Notes under the pieces: model-generated
What the model saw: the letters and a program-made list of their open reading frames with translations, nothing else
What the model was told of the DNA's origin: nothing
Databases searched by the model: none
Assembly: GCA_021789605.1 (NCBI GenBank)
Contig: JAJYJI010000001.1
Span: 113,880 to 177,879, forward strand
Source: a bacterium
GTDB lineage: Bacteria > SZUA-79 > Acidulodesulfobacterales > Acidulodesulfobacteraceae
Length of the DNA: 64,000 nucleotides
Reading direction: 5' to 3'
Shown here: positions 40,005-50,371 of the stretch, piece after piece
Layout of the letters: each line of letters opens with the position of its first letter
Position numbering within the stretch: position 1 is the first letter of the stretch
Position numbers and translations under genes: made by a program

Positions 40005-40022
40005 TTAAAACGAGGAATAAAA

Positions 40023-41087
40023 ATGTCTTTAAAATCTAACGACGTTAAAGATAACAAAGAAAGCAAAGAAAGCAGGGCAAAAGAGCAGCCTTTGCACGAC
40101 CAGAAAATTAAAGCTCTGGACCTTGCAATCGCACAGATTGAAAAGCAGTTCGGGGTCGGGGCGGTAATGAAATTGGGCGGCAAGCCCCCCGCGGAAAATA
40201 TACAGTCTATTCCCACCGGTTCGTTATCCTTAGATATAGCCTTGGGAATCGGCGGGATACCGAAGGGCAGGGTTATCGAAATATTCGGTCCGGAATCTTC
40301 CGGCAAGACGACCCTTACCCTTCAGATAGTCGCCCAGGCTCAGAAAAAAGGAGGAATCGCCGCTTTTATAGACGCCGAACACGCTTTAGACTTGAATTAC
40401 GCGAAAAAAATAGGCGTAAACGTGGATGAACTTTTGGTTTCCCAGCCGGGTACGGGCGAAGAAGCACTAGAGATTGCCGATTCCCTCGTGAGGTCCGGCT
40501 CCATAGACGTTTTAGTAATAGACTCAGTCGCCGCGCTTGTCCCTAAAGCAGAAATAGAAGGAGAAATGGGAGACGCGCATATGGGGCTTCAAGCCAGGCT
40601 TATGTCTCAGGCGTTAAGAAAACTTACGTCCGCGATAGCAAAATCTAATACCTCGGTTATATTTATCAACCAGATAAGAATGAAGATAGGCGTGATGTTC
40701 GGTTCGCCTGAGACCACGACCGGAGGGAACGCCCTTAAATTTTATTCTTCCGTCCGGATAGACATAAGGCGGATAGGCTCCATTAAAAAAGGAGACGAAG
40801 TCGTCGGTTCGCGCACTAAAGCAAGAATAGTTAAAAATAAAGTTGCCCCGCCGTTTAAAGAGGCGGAATTCGATATAATATACGACAGCGGAATATCTTT
40901 GGAAGGCGACATAGTAGATATCGGCTCGGACTGCGGCATAATAGAAAAATCCGGAACATGGTTCAGTTACGGCAAGGAAAGATTGGGTCAGGGACGGGAA
41001 GCCGCCAAAGAAACGCTTAAAAATAATCCCGTTTTGCGGGACGAGATATATTCGAAAATTTCGGAAAAATTCAATCTTAAAGCATAA
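40023..41087 (+). CDS. recA: Recombinase RecA
   Basis: [74 protein letters not shown]. Confidence 0.98.
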   Translation: MSLKSNDVKDNKESKESRAKEQPLHDQKIKALDLAIAQIEKQFGVGAVMKLGGKPPAENIQSIPTGSLSLDIALGIGGIPKGRVIEIFGPESSGKTTLTLQIVAQAQKKGGIAAFIDAEHALDLNYAKKIGVNVDELLVSQPGTGEEALEIADSLVRSGSIDVLVIDSVAALVPKAEIEGEMGDAHMGLQARLMSQALRKLTSAIAKSNTSVIFINQIRMKIGVMFGSPETTTGGNALKFYSSVRIDIRRIGSIKKGDEVVGSRTKARIVKNKVAPPFKEAEFDIIYDSGISLEGDIVDIGSDCGIIEKSGTWFSYGKERLGQGREAAKETLKNNPVLRDEIYSKISEKFNLKA

Positions 41088-41138
41088 ATCTTAAAGCATA
41101 AATATAACAGCGGCAGGGAGGATTGACGGATTACGCCA

Positions 41139-42374
41139 ATGAACGAACAATCTAATGAGCAGACGACTTTTATAGAAGCTCTTTTAAGAGCCGCCACTGA
41201 GGCGCGCTCGTCGGATATACACCTTAAGGTGAATTCCTATCCTATCTTCAGAATAGACGGCGATATATACAGGCAGGAAAAGTTCGGCGTAATGTCTAAA
41301 GATATGATAGAAAAAATCGCCGGCAGCATGATGGACAAGCATCAGCTTGGAGTATTTCAGGAAAATAGGGACGTTGACCTTGCGTACAGCCTTTCAGGCG
41401 TCGGGAGATTCAGGGTGAACATATATTCCCAAAGAAATTCATTAAGCATCGCAATGAGATATATACCGTTCGATATTCCGGCTTTCGATTCGCTTAATCT
41501 CCCAAAGATTATTAAATCCGTCGCGATGAAAGAAAGAGGGCTTATTCTTGTAACCGGAATAACCGGAAGCGGAAAATCCACGACCCTTGCATCCATGATA
41601 GATTATATCAACAACAATAAACCCGTCAATATAATAACCATAGAGGACCCCATAGAATACCTTCATCAGGATATAAAGGCCGCGATTAATCAGCGGGAAC
41701 TCGGCATGGACATTTATTCTTTTTCCAGAGGCTTGAGGGAAGCTTTAAGGCAGGACCCGGACGTCATCCTCGTGGGTGAGATGAGGGACCTCGAAACCAT
41801 AGAAACCGCTATAACGGCGGCGGAAACGGGGCATCTCGTTATGAGCACGCTTCATACCTTGGACGCGCAGGAAACCATAAACAGAATTATCGGCGTGTTC
41901 CCGCCTTATCAGCAAAAACAGATTAGGATGCAGCTTGCGTCGGTAATTTCGGCGGTAATATCCCAAAGGCTTATAGTTAGAGCCGATAAACACGGGCGGC
42001 TTCCCTCCATAGAAATAATGATCGGAACGGAGACAATAAAAGAATGTATTGCCGATGAAGACAAAACCTCAACCATAAGGGACTTTATAAAAAGCGGAAC
42101 CGTTCAATACGGAATGCAGACGTTCGACCAGTCCCTTTACAGTTTCTATAAAGAGGGCTTGATAACCTACGAAGACGCCCTGGCGGAATCTTCGTCTCCC
42201 AACGACCTCGCGTTGTTGATATCAGGCGTCAATTCTTCGACGGACGGCATCGGTTTCGGAGACGAGGATGGCAGGGAAAAGGACGGTGCGGCAAAAACAG
42301 GCGCTTCCGGCGCCGCCGGTTCCCCGTCTTCCGGCCAGAGCGCCGGCTCTCAAAGCGTATATCGGAGCAATTGA
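41139..42374 (+). CDS. pilT: Type IV pilus retraction ATPase PilT-like
   Basis: LVTGITGSGKSTTLASMIDYIN; IITIEDPIEYLH; LREALRQDPDVILVGEMRDLETIETAITAAETGHLVMSTLHT. Confidence 0.95.
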   Translation: MNEQSNEQTTFIEALLRAATEARSSDIHLKVNSYPIFRIDGDIYRQEKFGVMSKDMIEKIAGSMMDKHQLGVFQENRDVDLAYSLSGVGRFRVNIYSQRNSLSIAMRYIPFDIPAFDSLNLPKIIKSVAMKERGLILVTGITGSGKSTTLASMIDYINNNKPVNIITIEDPIEYLHQDIKAAINQRELGMDIYSFSRGLREALRQDPDVILVGEMRDLETIETAITAAETGHLVMSTLHTLDAQETINRIIGVFPPYQQKQIRMQLASVISAVISQRLIVRADKHGRLPSIEIMIGTETIKECIADEDKTSTIRDFIKSGTVQYGMQTFDQSLYSFYKEGLITYEDALAESSSPNDLALLISGVNSSTDGIGFGDEDGREKDGAAKTGASGAAGSPSSGQSAGSQSVYRSN

Positions 42375-42375
42375 T

Positions 42376-42879
42376 TTGAAAATATCGCCGGAAAGTATTT
42401 CAAAAAGAAAATCTAAAGCGCTCGTGTCGGCCATGGACTATTCGCTCGGGCTTATATCCGCCAAATCCTATTCGGAAAAACAGATTGCCGAAAAACTTAT
42501 AAAAAAAGGATTTTCGACCGGAGACGCCGGCAAATCGATTAAAAAATTAAAAGAATACGGTTATATAAACGACGAAAAATTTGGGGAACGCCTTATAGAA
42601 AACGGTAAAAGAAAACTTACCGGAAGAATAAAATTAAGCTATGAATTATATACAAAAGGAATTAATAAAAACTTAAGAGACGAACTCATCGAAAAGTTCT
42701 ATACCGAAGATGAAGAAAAGGAAATCGCCGTTAAAGCTATGGATAAAAAGCAGGTATCGTTAATAAAATACAGGGAAAACGAACTGATATTCAAAAAGAA
42801 ACTGTACGATTTTTTGCAGGGCAGGGGATTTTCATCGGGAATAATAGAAGATATTTTAAATTCCAATAAATCTAATTAA
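42376..42879 (+). CDS. recX: Regulatory protein RecX
   Basis: AMDYSLGLISAKSYSEKQIAEKLIKKGFSTGDAGKSIKKLKEYGYINDEKFGERLI; TTG start at 42376 proposed because the ORF-track start at 42268 overlaps pilT. Confidence 0.8.
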   Translation: MKISPESISKRKSKALVSAMDYSLGLISAKSYSEKQIAEKLIKKGFSTGDAGKSIKKLKEYGYINDEKFGERLIENGKRKLTGRIKLSYELYTKGINKNLRDELIEKFYTEDEEKEIAVKAMDKKQVSLIKYRENELIFKKKLYDFLQGRGFSSGIIEDILNSNKSN

Positions 42880-42894
42880 AAATTTTAAAAATCC

Positions 42895-45588
42895 ATGAAA
42901 AGTTTGTTGTCGGGAGAAGCAAGAGAAATATTCATAAAATATTTTAAAGAGAAAGGGCATTCCGTTATAAACGGGTCTTCCCTGATTCCCGCCGGCGACG
43001 ATTCCATTATGTTTACCAACGCCGGAATGGTCCAATTTAAAGACTACTTTACCGGCGTGTCCGCGCCTCAGGTTCTTAGGGCGGTTACCGTCCAAAAATG
43101 CATGAGGGCGGGGGGCAAGCATAACGACCTTGAAAATGTCGGCAAAACATCGCGCCACCACACATTCTTTGAAATGCTCGGCAATTTTTCGTTCGGGGAC
43201 TATTTTAAAAAAGAAGCTATTTTATTTGCCTACGAATTTTTAACGGATATACTCGAGATAGATTTGGAAAGGCTGTATGTTACCGTCAACGCCAAGGACG
43301 GAGAGGGTTATTCCATATGGAAAGACGTCGTGAAATTCAACGAAAAAAAGATTTTTAAGCTCGGCGACGAAACCAATTTTTGGCAGATGGGAGAAACCGG
43401 TCCCTGCGGCTATTCCAGCGAGATATTTTTCGATACCGGCTACTCGGAAACCGGACATAGCGACTGCGATATAAACTGCGATTGCGGCAGATATTTAGAG
43501 ATATGGAATCTTGTATTTATGGAATTTAACAAGAGTTCCGGCGGCGCAATCTCGAAGCTTCCCAAGCCGTCTATCGATACCGGCATGGGACTTGAACGGA
43601 TTTTAAGGGTTTTGCAAAACGTAAAATCGAATTACGATACCGACGTTTTTATTCCTTATATAAACGAAATAGATGCCGTAACCGGCAAAAAATATGACAG
43701 CGGCGACGAAATCTACGATACCGCCGTCAGAGTAATAAGCGACCATATCAGAACCTCCGTATTTCTTTCAGCCGAATCCGTCTTTCCGTCAAACGAGGGC
43801 AGGGGATACGTTTTCAGAAGAATATTAAGAAGGCTGATAAGGTATTCCTTAAAACTCGGCGCCGGCCTTGAAGATTTAATCAATCTCGGCAATACGGCGG
43901 TATTGGTAATGGGCGGATTTTACCCCGAAGCAAGGGACGGGCTTACTGTTTTCGAGAAAATAATTTCAGAGGAGTACGATAAATTTACCGATACGGTCGG
44001 TCAGGGGCTTAAGCTTATCGACGAAAAGGTTGCGGAATTAAAAAGCAAAAAAGAAAAGACGATTAACGGGGATTTTATATTTAAATTATACGACACCAAA
44101 GGTTTTCCGGTTGACCTTGCCATAGACATTGCGTCCGAAAATGATTTGTCCGTCGATTTAAAAAGGTTCGACGAGCTTATGAATATCCAGAAAAAGGGGT
44201 CTAAGCAGAAAAAAGAAAAACACGGAATTTCGGATATAAACCCGGATTTTCCAAAGACAAATTTCGTCGGATATTCATCGGTAGAAAACGATGCGGATAT
44301 AACCCGCATATTGAATGAAGCCGGAGAACCGGTTGACTTAGTGGAAGACGGAGGTTCTTATTATATAGCGGCCGATTCCACCCCGTTTTATCCGGAAGGG
44401 GGCGGCCAGGTCGGAGACAAAGGATTGATAGAATGGAACGACGGCTATGCCTCGGCGGATGTTTCGGCCTCATTTAAAACCAAAAACGGGGTCATACTGC
44501 ATTATGGAAGAATTTTTATAAAAAATAACGGCTCTTTCGACGCAAACTCTGAAACCTCCGGCATTCCGGCCAAATCTTTTCCGGCGAAGGCAAAGTTTTA
44601 CGTAGATAAGGAAACAAGAAAAAAAACGGCTTCAAACCATAGCGCGGTTCATTTATTGCAGGCTGCGCTCAGAAAAATTTTGGGAAGCCATGTTTCCCAG
44701 CAGGGTTCTTACGTCGATTCCGAAAGATTGAGATTTGATTTTTCGTACGGGAAACCGCTTTCTGATGACGAAATCCGCGGTATAGAGACTTTAGTGAACG
44801 AATATATTTTCTCCGATACGGAGGTTGCGGTTAAAGAGCTTGACGTTAAATCGGCTTTAAATTCCGGGGCGCTTCATTTTTTTGACGAAAAATACGAAGA
44901 AAAAGTTAGAGTCGTGTCGATAGGCGGGATATCCAAAGAGTTCTGCGGCGGAACGCATGTATCCAGAACGGGGGAGATAGGTTTTTTTAAAATTTCCGGA
45001 GAATCGTCCGTTGCATCCGGAATCAGAAGGATAGAAGCCGTAACCGGCTATAATTATTTAAATTATCTGCACATAGAAGAAGACAACATGAACAATATTG
45101 CGATATTGCTAAACTCTTCGAAGCCGGACATATTCAATAAGATAATAAAACTTCATTACGATTGTGAATTTTTAGAAAAAACAAACGAAGAGCTTAAGCT
45201 AAAATTAAATAATTTTGAAGCCGAACGGCTTGTTAAACTGTTTAAAACTGCCGGAAAGGATAAAATTAAATATTTAATATCAAAATTTCGGAATGTTTCG
45301 GGAGACGAACTCAAAGGACTTATAAATGCGGTTAGAACAAGCCGTTATTTTCCCGCCGGGGACAGCGCCGTTATTTTCGTTTCGGATTTAAACGGCGAAA
45401 AATTGATTTACGTTGTTTCCGCGGAAGGAGCCGCCGACGCATCTAAAATTATAAAATTAATTAATGCCGAAACAGGCGGAAAGGGCGGCGGCAAAAAAGA
45501 TTTTTCGCAGGGCGGCTCTCCTTCCGTTTCAAAATTTTCGGATATTGAAAATATAATCGAGGGCATTCTTGCGAAACAGCCGGTTTAA
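42895..45588 (+). CDS. alaS: Alanyl-tRNA synthetase
   Basis: IFIKYFKEKGHSVINGSSLIPAGDDSIMFTNAGMVQFKDYF; GGKHNDLENVGKTSRHHTFFEMLGNFSFGDYFK; HSAVHLLQAALR; EFCGGTHVSRTGEIG. Confidence 0.97.
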   Translation: MKSLLSGEAREIFIKYFKEKGHSVINGSSLIPAGDDSIMFTNAGMVQFKDYFTGVSAPQVLRAVTVQKCMRAGGKHNDLENVGKTSRHHTFFEMLGNFSFGDYFKKEAILFAYEFLTDILEIDLERLYVTVNAKDGEGYSIWKDVVKFNEKKIFKLGDETNFWQMGETGPCGYSSEIFFDTGYSETGHSDCDINCDCGRYLEIWNLVFMEFNKSSGGAISKLPKPSIDTGMGLERILRVLQNVKSNYDTDVFIPYINEIDAVTGKKYDSGDEIYDTAVRVISDHIRTSVFLSAESVFPSNEGRGYVFRRILRRLIRYSLKLGAGLEDLINLGNTAVLVMGGFYPEARDGLTVFEKIISEEYDKFTDTVGQGLKLIDEKVAELKSKKEKTINGDFIFKLYDTKGFPVDLAIDIASENDLSVDLKRFDELMNIQKKGSKQKKEKHGISDINPDFPKTNFVGYSSVENDADITRILNEAGEPVDLVEDGGSYYIAADSTPFYPEGGGQVGDKGLIEWNDGYASADVSASFKTKNGVILHYGRIFIKNNGSFDANSETSGIPAKSFPAKAKFYVDKETRKKTASNHSAVHLLQAALRKILGSHVSQQGSYVDSERLRFDFSYGKPLSDDEIRGIETLVNEYIFSDTEVAVKELDVKSALNSGALHFFDEKYEEKVRVVSIGGISKEFCGGTHVSRTGEIGFFKISGESSVASGIRRIEAVTGYNYLNYLHIEEDNMNNIAILLNSSKPDIFNKIIKLHYDCEFLEKTNEELKLKLNNFEAERLVKLFKTAGKDKIKYLISKFRNVSGDELKGLINAVRTSRYFPAGDSAVIFVSDLNGEKLIYVVSAEGAADASKIIKLINAETGGKGGGKKDFSQGGSPSVSKFSDIENIIEGILAKQPV

Positions 45589-46393
45589 ATTTTATTTTAT
45601 TGCCGGATTGAAAATCAGAATAGGAATTTTATCTGCCTTTATCCTTCTATCTTTAAGTTTAGGCGGCTGCGCATATTACGTTAAAAAGACCGGCGAGCGG
45701 CGGAAAGCGCCGAATGCCGCATATATAAGCAGAAAGACCGTTTTAAAAAGGCTTTACGAAAATTACGGACGGTTCGAGGGCATGTCGGGAAGACTGACCA
45801 TTTCCGCAAAAGGCGGCAGTTTCTCCTTTGAGCAGGCGGGCATTTATAAGTATATAACGGGAAAATATCTGCAATTCGCCGTTCCCGATATGTACGGAAA
45901 TATTCTTTTTTACATAAAGATATATGGAACGGGCAATAAAGCCGTTTTTTTGAATCCAAAAGACGGAAAAACGGAAATGCTGGACCTCGGTAAAAAATAT
46001 ACCGGCAAAATGTTAATGTACGAAAGACTATTTAAAGTTTTTAAAATCTTTTTAAATTTAAATAATCTCGATAAAATTAAAAAGGCCGGTATATTTTATA
46101 ATACGGACGCCGGTTTTTTCTTTAAATACCGCAATAAAATTAAAAAAGCGGGCGGCTATTACATTTACGTAAATAAAAACTATCTTATAGACAAGATAAC
46201 GGCGGTAAAACACGGTAAAATAACCGAAATTATATACTTTAAAAATTATATCCTAAAGGAAGGAAGCCGGGTTCCCTTAAAAATATATGTTGACGATTAC
46301 CTGTATAATGTTAAAATAAAAGTTGCGCTTTCTAAAGGCAGCGGTTTAATCGGGCGGACGCGGCAAACTGCGTCGGGGCAAACGGCAAATTAA
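45569..46393 (+). CDS. LolA/LolB-like or DUF4292-like outer-membrane lipoprotein
   Basis: Lipobox SLGGCAYY; beta-rich sequence; neighbour of bamD; overlaps alaS 3' end by 20 nt. Confidence 0.6.
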   Translation: MRNSRFKFYFIAGLKIRIGILSAFILLSLSLGGCAYYVKKTGERRKAPNAAYISRKTVLKRLYENYGRFEGMSGRLTISAKGGSFSFEQAGIYKYITGKYLQFAVPDMYGNILFYIKIYGTGNKAVFLNPKDGKTEMLDLGKKYTGKMLMYERLFKVFKIFLNLNNLDKIKKAGIFYNTDAGFFFKYRNKIKKAGGYYIYVNKNYLIDKITAVKHGKITEIIYFKNYILKEGSRVPLKIYVDDYLYNVKIKVALSKGSGLIGRTRQTASGQTAN

Positions 46394-46422
46394 TTTATGC
46401 ACAAAAAATACGGGAAAAATAT

Positions 46423-47157
46423 ATGAAATACGGGAAACTATTTTTATCGGCTCTTTTATTAGCCTCGGCGGCTCCGTTTCTTTTAACCGGCTGCGGCAAA
46501 AACGTAAAAAAAAACATACTTCCTCCGGACGTCTATTACAATAAGGCTCTGCATGATTCACGGAACCGGGATTATAACGGCGCGGCCAAAAACCTTAAGG
46601 CATTGATAGAAAACTACCCCGCATATCGCAACACTAAAAAGGCCGAGCTTAAACTAGGAGACGCCTACTATCTGGAAGGCAAATACATCGAAGCGTCCGG
46701 CGCTTATTTAGATTTCATACACCTTCACCCCCGTTCCAAATACGTGCCTTTTGCCATGTATTACGAAGCAATGTCTTTTTATAAAAGAAAAGAAGCCGCC
46801 GGAAGGACGCAGTCGCCCTTAAAAAAAGCAAAAGCCGTATTCGAAAAGCTTATATCTAAATTTCCTTCTTCTAAATATTCCGATAGCGCTTTTAAATATA
46901 TTAAAATAATAGACGCCGGTTTGTCGGAAAATACTTTTTATACCGGCATGTATTATTATAAAGCAAGCCTGTGGAAACCGGCCGCATATATGTTTAAAAC
47001 GGTCATTAAGCAATACGGCGGCAAAGGTTTGCCCGTTATGCCCAAAACTTTATATTATCTTGCTTTATGCTATAAGAACATGAATAATAAAAAAATGGAG
47101 GCCCGCTATTTAAATCGCTTGAAAGAGAAATATCCGCGTAGCAAGTATGCAAAATAA
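46423..47157 (+). CDS. bamD: Outer-membrane assembly lipoprotein BamD/YfiO-like (TPR)
   Basis: Lipobox LLTGCGKN; AAKNLKALIENYPAYRNTKKAELKLGDAYYLEGKYIEASGAYLDFIHLHPRSKYVPFAMYYEAMSFYKR. Confidence 0.9.
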   Translation: MKYGKLFLSALLLASAAPFLLTGCGKNVKKNILPPDVYYNKALHDSRNRDYNGAAKNLKALIENYPAYRNTKKAELKLGDAYYLEGKYIEASGAYLDFIHLHPRSKYVPFAMYYEAMSFYKRKEAAGRTQSPLKKAKAVFEKLISKFPSSKYSDSAFKYIKIIDAGLSENTFYTGMYYYKASLWKPAAYMFKTVIKQYGGKGLPVMPKTLYYLALCYKNMNNKKMEARYLNRLKEKYPRSKYAK

Positions 47158-47181
47158 AATGGATTTGCATGCTTTTTCGGG

Positions 47182-47210
47182 TTGACAGCGGCCGTAAATT
47201 ATGCAATAAT
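47182..47210 (+). promoter_or_regulatory. Sigma70-type promoter TTGACA-N17-AATAAT upstream of infC
   Basis: -35 at 47182-47187 and -10 at 47205-47210. Confidence 0.65.
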
Positions 47211-47310
47211 TTTAAAACCAAACTATAATAAATAATAATAATAAATAATCAAGCGCGCAAACAGATAAGCCGCGCAAATAAATTAAATTTATATAAAAGG
47301 AGAAATTAAT

Positions 47311-47922
47311 ATACAAAAAAATAACAAAACTTATTTAAACGAAGGTATCAGGGCAAAGGATGTCAGGGTTATCGACGAGGAAGGGAAGCAGGCGGGCATA
47401 ATGCCGCTATACGATGCCGTTAAGCTTGCAAAGGACAAATTTTTGGATCTTGTAGAAGTTTCGCAGGATGCAAATCCTCCGGTTTGCAGAATTATGGATT
47501 TCGGCAAATTTAAATACGAACAAAATAAAAAGGCGCAGGAGGCAAAGAAAAAACAGGTACAGATACATTTAAAAGAGGTTAAATTCAGGCCGAATACAGA
47601 CGACCATGATTATAATTTTAAATTAAAGAACGCCATTTCTTTTCTTAAAGAGGGCAATAAGGTAAAATTAACGGTTACTTTCAAAGGAAGGGAGCTTGCG
47701 CATACGGAACTCGGAATTAAAGTCATATTAAGGGTGATAGAAGACGTAAAAGAGTTCGGCGTTCCCGAATTTCCCATTAAACCGGACGTCAAGAGGACAT
47801 TCAGCACAGTAATAGTTCCGTTGAAAGCGAAAAAATACATCGATGCTTCCGCGGCAAAAGAAACAAACGCTAAAGAAAAAAATAAAGAAAAAATAGAAAA
47901 AAGCCCGGAAGCGGGACGCTAA
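47311..47922 (+). CDS. infC: Translation initiation factor IF-3, probable AUA start
   Basis: QKNNKTYLNEGIRAKDVRVIDEEGKQAGIMPLYDAVKLAKDKFLDLVEVSQDANPPVCRIMDFGKFKYE; AGGAG 8 nt before ATA; ORF track (47401) misses the N-terminus. Confidence 0.93.
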   Translation: MQKNNKTYLNEGIRAKDVRVIDEEGKQAGIMPLYDAVKLAKDKFLDLVEVSQDANPPVCRIMDFGKFKYEQNKKAQEAKKKQVQIHLKEVKFRPNTDDHDYNFKLKNAISFLKEGNKVKLTVTFKGRELAHTELGIKVILRVIEDVKEFGVPEFPIKPDVKRTFSTVIVPLKAKKYIDASAAKETNAKEKNKEKIEKSPEAGR

Positions 47923-47962
47923 AAAATTTAAATAAAAATAATAAAAAGGAAGGGTAAATAAT

Positions 47963-48166
47963 ATGGCGAAGATAAAAGTCAAAACAAGCAGGGGCGCAAA
48001 GAAAAGATTTAAAATTACCGCAAACGGACTAGTAATCCACCGCAAAGCGAATAAAAGCCATATACTTACTTCAAAGGGAAGGAACAGAAAGAACAGGCTG
48101 AAAAAATCCGCGGCGGCTAATTCTACCGATTCGGCCAATATAAAAAGGCTTTTGCCGTATTTATAA
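47963..48166 (+). CDS. rpmI: 50S ribosomal protein L35
   Basis: KIKVKTSRGAKKRFKITANGLVIHRKANKSHILTSKGRNRKNRL. Confidence 0.95.
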   Translation: MAKIKVKTSRGAKKRFKITANGLVIHRKANKSHILTSKGRNRKNRLKKSAAANSTDSANIKRLLPYL

Positions 48167-48338
48167 ACAAGAAAATAAAAAGGAACGGACAAAAGCCGTC
48201 AGACTTACATTATTTTACGAGACGCGGCTAAGGAAAAAACGGAAATTATTCGGCGGAAAATGAATCCGGCGGTTTTTGTTTGGAAAGGATAGCGGAATAA
48301 GATATATCAAAATATAAAAGGTAAAAGGAGCGGAAAAA

Positions 48339-48701
48339 ATGCCAAGAGTAAAAAGAGGTATTTTAACAAAAAAAAGACACAAAAGGGTGCTAAAGGCGGC
48401 AAAAGGATATTACGGAGCGAGAAGCCGGCTTTTTAAATCGGCTCATGAAGCCGTAAATAAAGCCCTTAACTATGCCTACAGGGACAGAAAAGTTAAAAAG
48501 AGGCAATTCAGGGGCATGTGGATTGTAAGAATCAACGCGGCATGTAGAGAAAACGGCATTTCTTACTCCAGATTTATCGACCTTTTAAATAAAAAAGAAA
48601 TAGGATTAAACAGAAAAGTTTTATCGGAAATTGCAATTTCCGACCCCGCCGCATTTTCCGGCATCGTCAGGGATATCCTTAAAGCGTCGGCATCGGTTTA
48701 G
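48339..48701 (+). CDS. rplT: 50S ribosomal protein L20 (TAG stop)
   Basis: [51 protein letters not shown]. Confidence 0.97.
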   Translation: MPRVKRGILTKKRHKRVLKAAKGYYGARSRLFKSAHEAVNKALNYAYRDRKVKKRQFRGMWIVRINAACRENGISYSRFIDLLNKKEIGLNRKVLSEIAISDPAAFSGIVRDILKASASV

Positions 48702-48844
48702 CAATCCAAATTTATCCGGATAAAATAAATATTACGGATAGCGCCGAAATCCGGGCAGTTAATCCGCCATATTTAAAGGCGGAGCGGCGCCAGCGCCGGA
48801 AGGTAAAAAAACACATAACGTAAAAATATCGGAGCCCGAAAATA

Positions 48845-49159
48845 ATGACGTTGACAAAAGCCGGTTTAATCAATAAAGTTCGTTCTAAAGTCGGGTTATC
48901 GACTTCGGAATCGACAGCTTACGTATCTTCTTTTTTTGATTTAATAAAATCTGAAACAGAAGAATCCGGAACTTTAAAACTTAACGGTTTCGGAAATTTT
49001 ATGGTAAAAGAAAAGAAGGCAAGGAAAGGAAGAAACCCGCAGTCCGGAGAAGCCATCTTGATAAGCGAAAGGAAGGTTCTTAAATTTAAGCCTTCCGTAG
49101 TTTTTAAAACCGAAGTAAACAAAAAATATAAAAATGGAACCGCCGATACCGATAAATGA
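48845..49159 (+). CDS. ihfA: Integration host factor alpha / HU-family DNA-binding protein
   Basis: LTKAGLINKVRSKVGLSTSESTAYVSSFFDLIKSETEESGTLKLNGFGNFMVKEKKARKGRNPQSGE; position after rplT and before merR. Confidence 0.88.
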   Translation: MTLTKAGLINKVRSKVGLSTSESTAYVSSFFDLIKSETEESGTLKLNGFGNFMVKEKKARKGRNPQSGEAILISERKVLKFKPSVVFKTEVNKKYKNGTADTDK

Positions 49160-49556
49160 TATAAATAATACGGATGAAAAATATTATTATAAAATCGGGG
49201 AAGTCGCACGAAAAATTAATATAGAACCTTATGTAATAAGGTTCTGGGAATCGGAATTCCCTTTTTTAAAGCCCTATAAATCCAAAGGTTCGCAGAGGCT
49301 TTATTCCAAGTCGGACATCGAGAAGATTTTACTTATAAAAGATTACTTATACATTAAAAAATTTACGATAGAGGGCGCAAAAAAAGCTCTCAGGGCAAAA
49401 AAATATTCCGGCATAAGCGAAATCGCTAACGAAGGCGTAAACGGCGGCGCAGGAGAAGCTGGCCTTACCTGCGCTTCGCTTTTAAAAGACATTAGGGAAG
49501 AGCTCAATTCGGTTAAATCCCTTTTGTCGTCAAGAAAAACAGGTAAATCAAAGTGA
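49134..49556 (+). CDS. MerR-family transcriptional regulator
   Basis: YYYKIGEVARKINIEPYVIRFWESEFPFLKPYKSKGSQRLYSKSDIEKILLIKDYLY. Confidence 0.92.
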   Translation: MEPPIPINDINNTDEKYYYKIGEVARKINIEPYVIRFWESEFPFLKPYKSKGSQRLYSKSDIEKILLIKDYLYIKKFTIEGAKKALRAKKYSGISEIANEGVNGGAGEAGLTCASLLKDIREELNSVKSLLSSRKTGKSK

Positions 49557-50350
49557 ATATCCTTCTTTCAAACGATGACGGGGTTTATGCGACGGGTATA
49601 AATATTTTATTCGAAGAGCTTAACGGCGTCGCAGACGTCGTCATAGTTGCGCCTGACAGGGAAAGAAGCGCAAGTTCCCATTCCCTAACCATCGACAGGC
49701 CGTTGAGGGTCAACGAGATAAAACCCAACATATTTTCGGTTGACGGCACCCCGACGGACGCGGTCAATATCGCAGTTCATTCCATTCTGAAAACCAGGCC
49801 TGATATTGTAATATCAGGAATAAACTACGGCGGCAATATTTGCGACGACGTCATTTATTCCGGAACGGTTTCCGCCGCGATGGAAGGGGCGGTTATGGGG
49901 ATAAAATCCATAGCCGTTTCTTTAGTAGTAAATAAAGGAGGAGGATATCTGCCGAAAGAGCCTTCTTCGGAAGAGGACCTGGAAGCGTCTTTCAGAAAAG
50001 CCGCCCGATTTGTTTCTAATCTTGCCAAGGTCTTTAACGGGAAAGGTTTTCCTAAACACACCCTTCTAAACGTAAATATTCCGCAAACGATAATCAAAAA
50101 GAAAAATGCCTTTGAATACAGGATTACGAAACAGGGAAAGCGCTATTTCGAAGATTTCGTGGTAGAGAAAATAGACCCGAGAGGAAGAAAATATTACTGG
50201 ATTTGGGGCAAAAACATAAGATTCGACGATATTTCGGGAAGCGATTACGAAGCCGTACACGACGGGCTTATTTCGGTCACTCCGATACATCTCGATATGA
50301 CGAACTATAAAGCTATGGAAAATTTAAAAAATATCGATTTATCTTTATGA
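49553..50350 (+). CDS. surE: 5'/3'-nucleotidase SurE
   Basis: NILLSNDDGVYATGINILFEEL; VAPDRERSASSHSLTIDRPLRV; VVISGINYGGN equivalent; GTVSAAMEG. Confidence 0.96.
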   Translation: MNILLSNDDGVYATGINILFEELNGVADVVIVAPDRERSASSHSLTIDRPLRVNEIKPNIFSVDGTPTDAVNIAVHSILKTRPDIVISGINYGGNICDDVIYSGTVSAAMEGAVMGIKSIAVSLVVNKGGGYLPKEPSSEEDLEASFRKAARFVSNLAKVFNGKGFPKHTLLNVNIPQTIIKKKNAFEYRITKQGKRYFEDFVVEKIDPRGRKYYWIWGKNIRFDDISGSDYEAVHDGLISVTPIHLDMTNYKAMENLKNIDLSL

Positions 50351-50371
50351 ATATTTTTAAACTCATATCAT

